Shown: positions 10,239-22,714, numbered from the stretch's first letter. The stretch: 64,000 bases of DNA from Perognathus longimembris pacificus (GCF_023159225.1 NC_063170.1:29290301-29354300), one strand, 5' to 3'. Numbers and translations are program-made. Notes: a model not told the origin generated them from the sequence alone.

Positions 10239-13200
10239 AAGCTCAGATCCACTCCCAGGCCCCATTACCAGCCACACCTCTATTCAACTTCACACACCAA
10301 CCCATCTCCTGGCCTCTGTAGGGCACAAGCTTTGAGGGAAACTTAGAAGCTTCTCTTGTCAATGGCCAAACAAGTCCTCCTCACACCTCCCAAATGGAAA
10401 ATGTCAAGTAATCAAGTTCACACACAATAAGATGCACAAAATAATCTCACTTGCTCCTTAAATGATATCTGAACAGGAAAAAAACAAAGATATGTATGCA
10501 CCCAGGTATCAGGGGCACATTTGTTTCATATTCCTTCCAAGAAGGCACCTCTCCTTCATAGTAAAGACAAACAAGCAGCTCCTTTCCTGTAGGTAGTATC
10601 AGGCCAGGCCCTCTCACTCTGCAGAGTCAGGTGGGTTTGACCTCATCTGAACTACCTGTTATATCACCTTCACTCCATTCTCACTCTTCACTTGTTTCCT
10701 TTCCTGAGTCCCATCTCAGCACTTCCATGAAATACTAAGGGGCAAAGCTTAGAAGAATGCCACTGACCAAGTTGGAGGTAAGCAGCAAAAGTGTTCACCC
10801 AGAAAGACATTCTGAGATGCATTTCTCATGGCCCCTCAATGTCCTCAGCAAGCTCAAGACTGAGTCACCTCTAACTGATCAGCTCACTAACACCTCCTGC
10901 ACTCCCTTCTCTCTTCACTTCATTCAGTCTCCAACCAGTTCAATAGCTCTGTGTAATTCCTAAGAAAGAAACTGAAGGCTGTAGACATATAGTGACCCAA
11001 TAAAATGCCCAGTCCTAATCCAAAGAACATAGTGACATGTCAAGTTTGGGAGAAAAGCAGAAACAACACTGCTTGTCCGCTGATACCAAGACACAGATGG
11101 TCTTTCACTGCCAGGGAGGTGGACAACTATATTCAGAAGGGAACCTAAGTCAAGAAAGTGGGACAGAGAAAGAAAACAGGATAGGCACTCAAATCTAGAG
11201 AGTTCCCATCTCCACAGATGAAAAACAGTCTAAGATAGAGGCTGATAAAGGCGAACCACTCCTGGAAAGGCAAGCCTGGCTAGAAAAGGCAGGACAAGGC
11301 TGCCTAGGGTCTGTCTACATGAGAATCGTCTCACACTTCTGGTCTTCCACACTGTGACATGTGATTATTTTCCATTCTTTAAGTTAATGTGTCTATGGAA
11401 GACTGTGTGAGCACCAGTTCCTGTACCTATTCTGGCACTGGAAACCTACATCACAAATTTAAAAAAAAATCAAAGCAAACATCCCACATATCTTCATAGC
11501 ATTCCAGAGTACCGAGGTTGAAAACGTTAAATTATTCTGTAAGTTTCAAATGAATGGGCACAATTCTCAGAAAATATCCATGTCTTCCTCTCTCTAACTT
11601 TCCATAGTGAGTATCTTCATTGCAGACACAAAATTTAACCTTGAAAACATATCAATGGAGTATCATTTTACCCCAAACAACTTCCTCACTGGTTTCTAAC
11701 ACCAGGCACAAGCAAATTACAGCAGGCAACAGAAAAAGTAAAATTTCTAACAATTTTACTCTCCCTTTATGATCATGAAGACTGAAAATTATAAGAACAC
11801 CAGAGGGCATTCTCAATTTCTCCACAATAGTGTGGCTATGCTCACATTTAAAGACATAATTTCACATGGACCCGTGGCATTCCCTTCCTGACTTGGAGTC
11901 ACTGCAGCTGCCAAGGAGGTAGGAATTTTGCCTGTAACCACAACAAAGTCCCTTCTGACCAAAAGCACCAAGGATTTATTATACTGGTCTGGTGACCATT
12001 ATCTGAGCCTTGTCCCATGTGGAAAACATCCATAAGGGCACATCTAGAGGAATTTCCAGAGGAGTGTGAGACTAGAGGCTGCTTCCACTCAGTAGAAGAA
12101 CATTCTAGTTCACACTTTATCCCTCAGGAGCCTGTGTGGCCCAGCATATCCTTATTATGGTGGTAGGAGTGATTTTACAATCTGTCTTTTGCACTTGAGT
12201 CCCATGGGTCTTCCCACAGATGGGAAGTAACCCATATGGACATGACCCACACTGTCCTCTTAGTGTTGGAACTGCAAAGCTTCTGGGGAAAAAAGATTCT
12301 ACTTCTATGAATTCTGCATTCCTCACCGTGTCTATTTACATCCCACATGCTATAGCCATCTGCCAGTTTTCCAAGATTCTGGGAAAAGGGATTTAAATCC
12401 ATCCTCATGGACAACTCCAAGCTCCTTACTTACAAAGTCAACTGTGACTGCTTCTGACATGTTCAACAGGCCAGAAGACAGGGAAATTCAGAAAAGAGCC
12501 CCTTGCTCTGCTAAGAGAGGTCATTTTGGAAAACTAATTGAGGACAACAAAAGAAGAATCCCTGACTGCTCATGGGACAAGCAGCAAAACAGCTTTGGAA
12601 TCCCACCTTTTATATTATCCAATGCATCTAAGACTACCTTGAACAAGGGTGATATTCTACAGTGAGCAGAGAGATATTCAGCTCTTCCTGATTCAATACT
12701 GAATGTTAGAGTTGTCTGGTCCTGTAGGAGGCTTCATCAGCACTCTCAGGGCTGTAGAAGAGGAGGTCATGCCAAGAGCCACACATCAGTCAGTCTTCAG
12801 TTATGGCATCTAGTTAGCCCTACTCTAGGGGGAAAGATCCCTTGCTCTTCCTGACCAAAGCTCATCCCAGGAGCACTGGACTCTTTCTGTAGAGTGTGGG
12901 CATGGATGGGTGCTTGCTAACATCTCCCAGACTCCCTTGTTTTCAGCACAGCTATGGAAGGCATCATGCCAGTTGTCCCAACCCAAGGACACTTCCCTCT
13001 GGCCTCCATTCAAGTTACTATCTTAGATCTTTGTGGAAAATGTCCTAAAGCATCTCAGCTCCAAGCACAAGGGCACATCTCAGCTGATAAAGAACAAAAA
13101 ACAATTGGGGTGACATTGGTGTTGATCCAAGGTACTGTTTCCTGACATGGAAATTCACACCTCCACTCTATGGGCTTCCTTCCAGAGTTACCAAAGACAC

Positions 13201-14906
13201 AAGTCACAAAGGAACTAGAGTTTACCATGCAAGACCATGCCCACCTTTGTCCCCAGTCCCTACTCTTTTACCATTTCTTCCGCTTCTGGGTTTGCTGGCA
13301 TTGCTTGACATGAACATGGCACTGTTTCAGAATGTATGGAATCCAGGCTAGACACACTGGTTTCCTCTTCAAAGGATTCTCTTCAGGTGCCCTTCCATTG
13401 GCATGATTTGTCAGAAGAAGAATTGCTTGGGAAAGCGTCTACATGTTTTACACATCTTACATGCTTTCCACGCAAACAGTTTTACATGTTTTGTCATTTG
13501 AAACAACTTTAATCTTACATTTAGATAGTGTACAAGATAGGTAATGTGTTCTTTACAAGGGATCTGCTAATGGAAATCTCTCCATTCAAGTACTTCAGAC
13601 AATGTTTGATTGCTTCCCATTTTTTATTCAAAATATAATATAAAATATAAAAAATATATTAAAAAAATCTCGAACCAACTTGTATTTTAGTTGGAAAAAC
13701 TGAATATATTTCTGATTTCTTCTGGGGTTGAAGATTCTTTATCAGGGAGACCTGGTCTAGGAAGAAACGTGGAGACAAAGCTCTCTGTCGAATGCATCAG
13801 TGCCTCAGCTCATGCCATTCCCAGTTCCCAGGAAATTGTATTCCTCCTCTTTGTTACTTTGACAACTACCAACTATGTACAGTTTAATCAAGCGTCTTCT
13901 CACTGATTATAACCACCTAAATTCACAGCAAGTCTGGGATAGGCACAGACACAAGGGGGCATGAGCCAGAGTAATTTACCGTGACTCAGCAGGTGATAGG
14001 CAGCATCCAGCACTACAGGCTGTAACCAAAAGCACAGAATTGTGAAGGAAAAATGCTGCAGTTCAAGGCCATGTCCCAAGGCAGCTCTGTCCCATTCCTC
14101 TTGGGTAAGTACAATCTGTGCCAGAACCACAGCTCTGGTGATCAGTGAGCCTCAAAGTCACTACCATGTGTCCTTCAGAATATACCCAGCAGTACTGTGC
14201 AGGTGTGCATTCGCCCACTCACTCTTCATCAAGGAAAACCCCACCAGTGCTACACACACACTCAGAATAAAAGGTGGGGCTTTTAGTTTTGAACAAGCGA
14301 TATCCATTAGGAGAAATACAAACAAAAAGAAGAGGGAAAAGCCCCTCTGGAGTTCAAAGATTTGAGCTTCCACACAGCAACATCCATGACTTGTTCCTCT
14401 CTAATGCTTGTTTGCCAGTTCCTTCTTATCCCAAGTATTCTAAGCTTCAAACCCAGGCTCTGAGAGGCCGTCACTAGTTCCCAGTTCCTTCTCTAGGGCA
14501 GAGATTTGAAAGTTTTAAGGGACTCTGCTGTTTTCAAGTGGCTCCATTCTCACTAGTTGGACATACAAATCTTAGTTATCCTTCTCATTGTGAATATTTC
14601 CAGACTACGGATTCAGCAGTCCCATGTAGAATAAAGGAAAAAGATAGAGGTGAAATATTACCAACTCTATCACTCAACGCCAGAGTAGAGAGACTATAGT
14701 TATGAACTAAAATGATTGGTGAACACTAGAGAAATCAGAGTTGTGGAAACAACTCACCTCCACATACGAAGGATAATTGGAAAGATAGGCTTTTTTCTGT
14801 AGAATTCCATAGCCACTAACCACCCAAATCAACTCCTATATCACAGGGAAAATAAATTGAAGACAAACAAAGATGGCATCCAACCTGCTACTCAGACATC
14901 ACACTT

Positions 14907-15010
14907 ATCTAATTCTGTTGGGAGGGCCCATCAAAAGCCCCTCTTCTACTTTTCCATGGGAATGCTGTGCTTCCATGGAAATGATTCTCCTCCCATATAC
15001 TTTCTTCAGC
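14907..15010 (-). pseudogene. Candidate exon of copy A with lost splice donor
   Basis: The sequence is homologous to the candidate exon at 61076-61165 in copy C. There the minus strand reads AAAATCAG followed by GTAAGTGTGATG, a strong 5' splice site. Here the same place reads AGAATTAG followed by ATAAGTGTG, so the invariant GT has become AT at 14907-14908. The frame is otherwise open. Its product is not recognised. Confidence 0.35.
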
Positions 15011-15454
15011 ATAGAGATATTATTTCAATAATGTGATCATACAGAACAGGGAGGATCACTCACATGTCCTTTCTGACTGATAAATTCTAAGAATAGGATG
15101 AACACTATCTAGGAAGATTAAATTCTTTTCACAGTTTAGTGGTAGCTATTGTAAGGCTGTCATGGTAAAGGTACCTTCAGTCATAGTTGGCAAGAATTGT
15201 CCATAACAAGAATATTACCAACTACACACTCTGAGCAGGGTTACAGTTCCATGGAAGTGCTTCTACAACCATCCCTAAGGTCCCAGATTCCAGATATCAC
15301 TGTACCTTCAGTCCTCACCTAACTAGTTGGACCCCTGATGTATGGCCAAGAAATACAGAGCGTTGAAACACCAAGGTCTCATCCATTTTTACATGGAATC
15401 ATACCAAAACAAGTTTTTCCCATTACTTCTGGAACAGTCTTCTTCTAAACAGTG

Positions 15455-15570
15455 AATGTCTCGATGATCTGTGACTGGCTTACTTCCCTTAACAGAAGCA
15501 TCCTGAGTTTTCTGTAAATGACATAGCTTCATTCTTCTTAATGGCTGCATAATACTCCACTGAAGTTCTT
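15455..15570 (-). mobile_element. Ancient L1 remnant at duplication joint
   Basis: The string AATGGCTGCATAATACTCCA and the preceding ACTGGCTTACTTCCCTTA are typical of the L1 ORF2 3' region on the minus strand. Related remnants occur at 61630-61720 and 30297-30345, exactly where copy C ends and copy B begins. Confidence 0.6.
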
Positions 15571-17072
15571 AACTTGCTATTAAGCAGTAAAGAATTGAAG
15601 GACTTATAGTATTTATAATAGATCTACTCATGACAAGTGAAATAACATGAAGAAAACAGTATTCAATATTCTCTCACCTACTTGTGATAGAATGCATGAG
15701 AGTCAAAGAATGACTCATCCCTGAATACAGGGGATTAATTACCTCATGTTTTTGACCCCTGTATCCACTTCCCGTGGTGATAATGAGCAGTAGAAATCTA
15801 TTTAAGTACAGATGAGTAACCAGAGTATATTTTTAAAAATATACCTCCCAGTAAAGAAAAAGAGTATCACAGAGATAGCCAACAGGGAAATCCCTGCTGA
15901 AGTGGGTAGTGCATCTGCTTCTCCTAGAAGGATGAGGCTGTCACAGCCATCTCTGGCAACTCTTAATTTCATGCTGAGCCTCATCACAACCAGACAGAAA
16001 TACGATATTTAGTGGAATGCCTGAGAAACAAAGAGCCATGCACAGAGGCTTATCAGATGTTACCCTTGCCATTTCCCCTCTGTGATTTACAAAATATACT
16101 CCAAAAGGTGATCAAATTCACCTAATAGCAATGCACATATTATGCAGAGCCTACTTGCACTGATACACTATATAGGCTTCCTCAAATTTTCTGGAACCTG
16201 TCTATAAAGACAAGCTAACATGGCAAAGTGTCCATCATGCAAAGTCTTTAGGCACTGGCATATAATAAACTTCCTAATCATATGAGAGATCAGCAATGTC
16301 ATGAACATGGGACTTGAGATTGAGCAAAGCACATCTGGCTCCCAACAGGGGCAGCATGCCTGCTAGACTGCACAGGAGGGGCTGGCGAAATTCAGCCACC
16401 AGGGTGCATATATCAGTAGAGGCAGCAAGCTGGGGAAAGCCCACAAACCCTAGGCCATCACCCAAATTAATCCCCGTGAAGCTCAGATCCACCCAAGATT
16501 GCAGAAGGAGAGAACATGGACCCAGATTTTAATAGAAAATGAAGGTTTCCAGCTGAAACAATCTCATAAGCGATAGCTCATAAGCAAGCGTGGATCCTCA
16601 GCACACAGGCAGAGGAGAAAGAGTCAAATGCAGCAGTAAACAAAGCCGTGCTATCTCCCTAGGCCCTTCTTTTAACTCCAACTTGTCACTAGTGTGTAGC
16701 CCATTACAGCCAGGAAGACAGAAAACACATGTAGCTTCAACTCTCCCCATGCCCACTCTCTAAAACACTGCTGTGAAAGGTAATGGACTTTTTGTTGGTC
16801 CTATTCACTGAGAGTCCACACTGGACAGTCACCCATATTTCCCTCTAGATCCCCTGATTCAAGCCAGCCCTTCTCAGGTATCTGAGGGATACTGACTCAC
16901 AAGTCTGCACACATGCCCTACCAAGCATATTACACGTAATCAGTTCACAGGATGGGAGGAAACCCTAAGTCTGAAACTACAGGTACAGGAAGAATTCCAA
17001 GCTATGTCAAAACAGCCTCCAAACCATTCCTCTATAGCAGATGGGTACCCCCACCTGAATAGAAATGCTGAC

Positions 17073-17154
17073 CTTCTGTGAGGAATTCATCTCATCCCTT
17101 AGCTGCTGTTTTGCCTGCTTTGTGGAGATGATGCTCAGAAATCGCTTGACCTTC
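17073..17154 (-). other. Candidate 82-nt exon, copy A
   Basis: On the minus strand an acceptor (TCTATTGCAG) precedes 82 nt and a donor (AGAAG then GTCAGC) follows. The only open frame encodes KVKRFLSIISTKQAKQQLRD and then EMNSSQK, a charged, probably helical segment. Copy B has the same length, both splice sites and the open frame at 31855-31936. The frame requires an incoming phase of 2. The gene is not recognised. Confidence 0.45.
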
Positions 17155-17897
17155 CTGCAATAGATATCAATGCTATAAACACACTCAGCACATAGTGCAT
17201 ACAATGGCTTCGTGATCAAATTCTTTATGTAGAATCAAATGTCAGAGGTACTAGCAGTAGAAAGAGATGAGTGAGCAGGTGTAGACTCATGCAGAACATA
17301 TCTCCACGTTTGGATGGTCATTTTCAAAGTTCAAGGTCTAAGAAGCACCTGAAAGTGTTACCCTGACCCAGCAGATGGTATTGACAGGAGCTGTACCCAC
17401 TTTAGATGCCGTCATTGTAATTCACAATGAGGACTGGTGGCACAGCTCTCTAGAAAAATTGATACAGTGGACACATTAGTGTTTTAGAATATATCTATAT
17501 AGATCTAATAATGTGATCTCACAAGGAAAATTTCCATGCTGAAAGCATTTTCTGTATTTACTCTAGACTGCTTTTCTGCCACTTCTTTTCTGTACCTACT
17601 CTAGACACAACATCTGGTTCACGCATCAGGACAAGGCTCAACCCCTGTAGTACCTTCTAAGAACCTAAGAAGGATTGGCGGCTGTATGTTCAGAGCTGAC
17701 CAACATCTCTCTGCATCATGGGAGATTAAAGATAGCCCTGGAGAACGGAGCCTCCCCACACCCAGAGGATACATATTTATCAATACATAGCCTGAACAAT
17801 TTTTCTCCTGTAGCTTTGTTCATTTTAAACAGAAAAATATTCTTCAACAAATAGTCCATGTAAAGAAGACTTCAATGCTATAAAAATCAGTTTTGCA

Positions 17898-17998
17898 TAT
17901 GAGGGACAAGGTAACAAACAGTACAAGAAATGTAACCAATGCCTAACGTGTGAAACTGTAACCTCTCTGTACATCAGTTTTATAATAAAAACTTAAAA
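17898..17998 (+). mobile_element. 101-bp L1 3' end with target duplication
   Basis: An extremely truncated L1 tail (AGTACAAGAAATGTAACC, then ACTGTAACCTCTCTGTAC, AATAAAA and poly(A)). It is flanked by perfect 16-bp direct repeats AAAAATCAGTTTTGCA at 17882-17897 and 17999-18014. The homologous site in copy B near 32650 lacks it. Confidence 0.9.
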
Positions 17999-18241
17999 AA
18001 AAATCAGTTTTGCAATCCCAAGAATAACACTACTCCTGACCTTCTCACATCAAGCAATGGAGCCAACCAGGTGACCTTTGCCAATGGAGCACTCAAATTT
18101 CTTACAAGTCTCCAGATAGCTCAGAGCCAACATTGTTCCTGACCATAATGGGTCCTGAGGTGTCAGCCTGGGTTAATCCCCTCTCTGGGGCACCAAGGCA
18201 TCACAACCTGAAATTTCAAGGCGCAATTGATAGCGACCTAC

Positions 18242-18318
18242 CTGCATTCAGTCTGAAGTGCCTACTCGAGGGACTCAGAACCACATGCCCTGAGTGCCAG
18301 AAAAGCTCAAGGAACTGT
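18242..18318 (-). other. Candidate 77-nt exon, copy A
   Basis: The minus strand shows an acceptor (TTGTATAG) and a donor (AATGCAG then GTAGGTCG) around 77 nt. One frame is open (QFLELFWHSGHVVLSPSSRH and on). Copy B has the same exon length and both splice sites at 32902-32978 with a similar open frame. Direct joining to the exon at 19588-19885 would put a stop in frame, so an exon between them is missing from view or the model is wrong. Confidence 0.4.
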
Positions 18319-18650
18319 CTATACAACAATACCAAGGTGCCATGGCAGACACCCCTTCATCCAAGACAAAGGTCAAACAAACATCTCTAGATGAAACATC
18401 TCAGAAAATATATCTTGGGAAGAACATTTTGATGGAGTGAAGAATGCAGTCTCCAGACTTCCTAAGATAACATCTGGGAAGAACTGACAACATGGAAGAG
18501 AAAGGGAGAAGTTAAGCTCTTTGTTGTGTCCTTCACCTCACCTTGGTAAATGTTTAAGATACTGCTCTTTGCCATCAACTTTCCCTAGCAACTACTAAAG
18601 CAGAGGAAATGCTCAGTCCTGCTGGCATGAGCAGCAACTATGCCAAGTAT

Positions 18651-18687
18651 TCTGTGTTCAGTGCCAAGTATTCTGTGTTCAGTATGT
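18651..18687. repeat. 23-bp tandem duplication
   Basis: GCCAAGTATTCTGTGTTCAGT occurs twice head to tail at the right border of copy A. Copy B has one copy, at about 33290-33310. Confidence 0.8.
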
Positions 18688-18693
18688 AGTCCA

Positions 18694-18765
18694 GAGAAAG
18701 AGAGAGAGAGAGAGAAAGAGAGAGAGGGGGGACAGACTGACAGAGACAGAGAGAGAGAGAGCCAT
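18694..18765. repeat. (GA)n microsatellite
   Basis: Purine-rich GAGAGA tract with CAGA and GGGG interruptions, just outside the right border of copy A. Confidence 0.9.
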
Positions 18766-19587
18766 CTCAGAGGCCTTCTTACAGATGTGGCTCACTGAGC
18801 TCTCACTTTCTAGGTATCAGTGTCATATGCTCCCTTCTCTGGGATCCACCAGATTGACAGGAGAAAACATTTCATAACTGCTGCTTTAGTCTTGTGTATC
18901 AGATTTTGGCAAGGTGGGGGCGAAGGGGGGGCACATTCACTGGTTCTATGTTCCCAACTTCTTAGGGGATAGAAGTAGAACCAAAATGTGAAGCCAGTCC
19001 AGGCAAATGTACAAGATCTCATGATTCCTCTCCAGAGCCAAGGTCTCAACCTTTCCAGAAATACCTCCATTAACATACAGAGGGTAGCTCAGGAGCCTAT
19101 ACCATCACTAGGATGTATTGGTACCCCTCTACAGCAGGGCATTCTCTGGCTGCCATGAACAACTGGAGATTGAGTTGCTTAGGGCAGAATTTCAGCAGGA
19201 GAACTTCACAGGGCAGCACATAGCAATGGAAACTTACCTTTCTCTATTGATAAGGCCTACCCTTGGTATATGAACAACATATGTGAGCACTACAATGAAT
19301 ATTCTCCATACAACTGAGAATGCTGTCAGCCCAGACTCCACAAAACTAAACAGCCAGGCACAGCCCCTGCAGCATGCAATCCTTAAGGAAGACAGAGGGA
19401 AGATCCTACACACAGACTTGGAGAGAAACCAAGGAAGGGACTTGAACAAATAGATACCACAGAGGCTCACACAACCCAAATCAACTGTATAAGCGGTAAG
19501 GGTGGAGGCGGATCCTGCAGACTGACAGCACCTGTGCAAAATCCTACCCATGTGCAACTCCCCCGCGTGTGGCCCAGCCTCACACAC

Positions 19588-19885
19588 CTGAGCCAGGAGT
19601 TGCTCCACTTTCTCTTGTACTATGACCTTCAGCTGATCCACAGTCTCTGGCAGCAGGGGAATGGAAGGCACCCCTTTAGTGGATTCCAGGGCGAGGCTCC
19701 TCGCCTGAAGGTTGTTGGTCTTCACCCCAAGGTACAAAGAAGAAATCACGGCCACCCCAGAGAGGAGGGTCTCCAGGATGGCACACAGGTGCATGGCACG
19801 GGTGCAACACCGCCCTGAGGGGCTGGGCTCTTCGGATCCAGGCTCTTGCCCTGCTCCCTTCCCCATGGGCTTCTTCACCAGCATG
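19588..19885 (-). CDS. First coding exon, unrecognised membrane protein
   Basis: The minus-strand ATG at 19885 has a near-ideal Kozak context (GCCGCCACCATG). It opens a 99-codon frame that ends in a good splice donor (GGCTCAG then GTGTGTGAGG, boundary at 19588). The encoded N-terminus is polar and Gly/Ser/Pro-rich for about 30 residues. It then has one hydrophobic segment (AILETLLSGVAVISSLYLGV, about residues 34-53), followed by a polar helix-like stretch containing DQLKVIVQEKVEQLLAQ. This suggests a single-pass membrane protein with a coiled coil after the membrane segment. That architecture is seen in SUN-domain and other proteins, but no family was identified. Later exons would lie at lower coordinates, inside copy A. 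An alternative upstream ATG gives a longer N-terminus in the same frame (from 20073), less likely because the downstream Kozak is better. Confidence 0.55.
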
Positions 19886-19890
19886 GTGGC

Positions 19891-19908
19891 GGGGGGGGGG
19901 GGGGGGGC
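19891..19908. repeat. G homopolymer beside the start codon
   Basis: A run of about 18 G on the plus strand. On the minus strand it is a poly(C) tract in the 5' UTR ending a few nt before the start codon at 19885. Confidence 0.9.
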
Positions 19909-19989
19909 GCATCTCTGGCCACCTTCTACTTCCTGCCAAGACAACAGTCCAGAGGAGAAGGGACGCGTCCTCCAAAGTTCAGTCCCGGC

Positions 19990-21050
19990 GGCTGCACAAG
20001 TAGTTGGCAGAGTGGGCGCCAGGTGGGCCGGAGAGGGACCTGAGTGCAGCTCAGCATGGGGACCTGCAGGCAAGGACCATCTTCAGTCTGTGCCTCTCCT
20101 CCCAGCTGGGAGCAAAACAAACAAAAATAAATAAATCTCCCCCAGTCGGGGAAATCACACCCACCCAGACAGCTCTGCTGACAACCCCTGGGACAGATGG
20201 CGGGGCCTCAGCACTGGGACCGCGGAGAGCAGAGTGGCCGCCAGTGGCCCTGCCTGCGGAGCCGGTGACCTGTTGTGCCTCCATCCGCCTTAGGGCTACC
20301 TTTGCCGCGTCTGTCATGCAAGCTGATCGGATTCCCACCTGGATTCAGTTCAGGCAAAAAAAATTTTTTTTAAGGCTGCAAGAGCCCTTAAGAGTGCAGC
20401 CCAAGAAAGGTGACAAGAGGGAGAAGAGGAAGACCAGATCGCCCTCGCAGCCAGGAGCCAATCGTGAAGCTCTAGCCCCGGAGGCATGAAAGCTGTCCGC
20501 AGCCTCCCGCTTGCAAGCCTTAAATACCCTGGGGGGATGCTGGGGATTGAGAGTGCACCTGCACTCCAAGCACGTGGGCCCTCGACCCGCTCTGGGAGCC
20601 CCGTGGCCCGCCTCCGCCCACCACCCCGGCTGGAAGCCTCCTCATTAGCATAATACAGTCACCTTCACCAGACTCTCCGCAGGCATGCCCTTCACTCCTC
20701 CCCACCGCACCGCCCCCCCTCACCCCTGGTGCGCCCCCTCCCAATTTCTGAGTAGGAGTACTCCTCATTAGCATAATATATTTGCCGCCTTCCCCGTCTC
20801 CCTCATTATCATAATGTATTCACCTTGGCTCCCTCCTGTCTACTGGTCACAGAGACCTCCAAGGGAGACAGGGAGCTTGAATGGGAACTGGGCAGGAGGC
20901 TCCTTATTAGCTCCTTATATACAGTTATTTGGATCAGCCTCCTGATTAGAGAGTCGCCGGGTGGCTCCTCCCCCTCCACAGAGTAACTCTGGTGTCTTCC
21001 CAGCCCCCTAGCACGCTCCAGCCAGGGCAAGGGGCCGGTTCAGGATCTGC
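19990..21050 (-). promoter_or_regulatory. GC-rich promoter of the minus-strand gene
   Basis: Sequence upstream of the minus-strand first exon is GC-rich, with many CpG dinucleotides at 19.9-20.7 kb, in contrast to the AT-rich flanks. No single TATA box fits, so this looks like a CpG-type promoter with dispersed starts. A set of ATTAGCAT-bearing repeats lies 0.75-1 kb upstream of the start codon and is described separately. Confidence 0.5.
20641..20930. repeat. Decayed repeat carrying CTCATTAGCATAAT
   Basis: CTCATTAGCATAAT occurs at 20641 and 20764. A variant CTCATTATCATAAT occurs at 20802, and a weaker TCCTTATTAGCTCCTTA at 20901. The first and third are followed by similar TATTCACCTT or CAGTCACCTT. 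On the gene strand the core reads ATGCTAAT, one base from the POU octamer ATGCAAAT. Confidence 0.65.
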
Positions 21051-21429
21051 CTCATACATTCTGAGTTACAGCGGTTCATCCCGGTGAAAAATGGAGGAAT
21101 GACCTCCAGAAGTACAAAACACAGCACTCAGCTCGAGCCCGACAGGGGGGTGTAGAGGCACACACATGTCTCAGGATTTAAGGAAAGGACTAAAGAATGA
21201 AGTCAATTTTTCCTTTTCCCTGACTCTTTCATTCTGTTCCCTCAGGGTCTCTAATGGGATATTGGAAAGTTAGTAACAAGTAGCATTTTTGCCTCTGATT
21301 TTTTTTTTTTTTTGTGGGGGAAGTACTTGTTACTCTGAAGAGACATTTATCTCCTCCTCGAAAAGAAGAAATAAAATACTACCTGTTTTTCTCCATCACA
21401 GCCACACGTCTGGGCAGTTCCACATCTAT

Positions 21430-21672
21430 TTTTCCTCTTGTTCTGGTGTGTGTACCAGGGCGTGCAAGGACTCTGTCTCAGAGCTTGGGTGTTGTCCCTT
21501 AGCTTTTTCCATTCAAAGCCGGTGCTCTACCACTTGAGCCACAACTCTACTCCTGGCTTTTTGATGGTTAATTGGAAATGAGTCTCATGGACTTTTCTTG
21601 CCTGGGCTGGCTTTGAACCTTAATTCTCAGATCTCCCCCATTTGAGAAGCTAGTCATGAGCCACAGGTGGCT
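21430..21672 (-). mobile_element. Composite SINE, old
   Basis: Reverse dimeric SINE: CTACCACTTGAGCCACAACT in the first arm, then ATGGTTAATTGGAAATGAG and CCTGGGCTGGCTTTGAACC, ending in the B1-like TAGTCATGAGCCAC. Confidence 0.75.
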
Positions 21673-21865
21673 TTTTTTCCTTATTAAGGAAGATAACCTC
21701 CAGCTGTTGCTCAATGAAATCCTGCACTAAACTGATCTCTGTCTTGTGAACAAATACTCTCAGGTAGAAAGAAGATAAAGAAATTTCTACAACCTCATTA
21801 GGAGATGATACGGACAACCTGGGATAAAAACTCACCCAATTTTGCTATATATATGTATACATAGA

Positions 21866-21886
21866 TAGATAGATAGATAGATACTT
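21866..21886. repeat. (GATA)n microsatellite
   Basis: Five perfect GATA units. Confidence 0.9.
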
Positions 21887-22484
21887 CCTTACATTTGTAT
21901 TAAATAATAGTTCACCATAAATGACTGCATGGATGTTAGGTCCAGTGACTGAGGCCTTCTACAACATTCAAATTCTGAAGATCCCATGCCAGGTTTTTCC
22001 CAGTCAAAAACTGCTACTAAGATCAGAAACACAACCTATGTCTTCACTCGTCCTGTGAACAATTGTATACAGACTAAAACCAGAAAGTACATGCTTTTCA
22101 TTTGAATCTTAGAGCACTATGATACCAAAGGAGGAAATGCAGTCCTTTTAAGACACACCTCATGGCAATAAACTTATTTTCAAAAATAGGGTAGGTGTTA
22201 GAATCTTCTTTTGTTCAAGTAGTTGCTTAGCCTTAAGTACTAACATTTTGAGGGTACCTGGTATTATTTAAGAAAACTATTTTAATCCACCCTAAACCTA
22301 TTATAAGCATTGTTTTTCTAGAGACTGGAGGCATGGCTCAAGTAGAAGCACTCTAGCTGCATAGGAATTGTTTTGGGGCAATTTGGCTATGTGTCCTAGT
22401 TTTGGTTGATTGCTGGGGTAAAATTTTAACCTCTTTTAAACTAGCCAGTCATTAAAGATTGAATTCAGTTCCTCTCACTTGTCC

Positions 22485-22702
22485 TGTTTTGTATTTTTTT
22501 CTTTTTCATTTTGCCAGTCCTGGGGCTTGAACTCAGGGCCTAGGCACTGTCCCTGGCTTCTTTCTGCTCAAGGCTAGCACTCCACCTCTTGAGCCACAGT
22601 GCCACTTCCAGCTTCTTCTGTTTATGTGGGGCTGAGCAATGAAACCCAGGGCTTCATGCATGCAAGGTAAGCACTCTACTGCTAAGCCACATCCCCAGCC
22701 CC
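22485..22702 (-). mobile_element. ID-type composite SINE
   Basis: Full reverse copy, from the T-rich left edge through CCAGTCCTGGGGCTTGAACT to GCCACATCCCCAGCCCC. Internal divergence is moderate. Confidence 0.9.
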
Positions 22703-22714
22703 TTTACTGCTTAG

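Larger units (their letters stand above)
10239..18690. other. Segmental-duplication unit, copy A
   Basis: About 8.4 kb of otherwise single-copy-looking sequence occurs again in the window. Its left part (10239 to about 15530) matches 56215-61720. Its right part (about 15530-18690) matches 30297-33320, in the same orientation. Matching is by eye, with frequent substitutions and small indels, so the duplication is not recent. Copy A keeps both halves contiguous. Candidate exons conserved between copies all lie on the minus strand, consistent with the promoter and first exon at 19.6-21 kb. Confidence 0.85.

Noticed and set aside
19588..19885. Assignment of the first exon to a SUN-domain gene
   Set aside because: Only the general layout (membrane segment then coiled coil) fits; no SUN domain was found in the neighbouring exons.
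19234..20073. A 279-codon minus-strand frame
   Set aside because: It runs from the 5' UTR through the 99-codon exon and past its strong donor into the intron; only 19885-19588 is supported.
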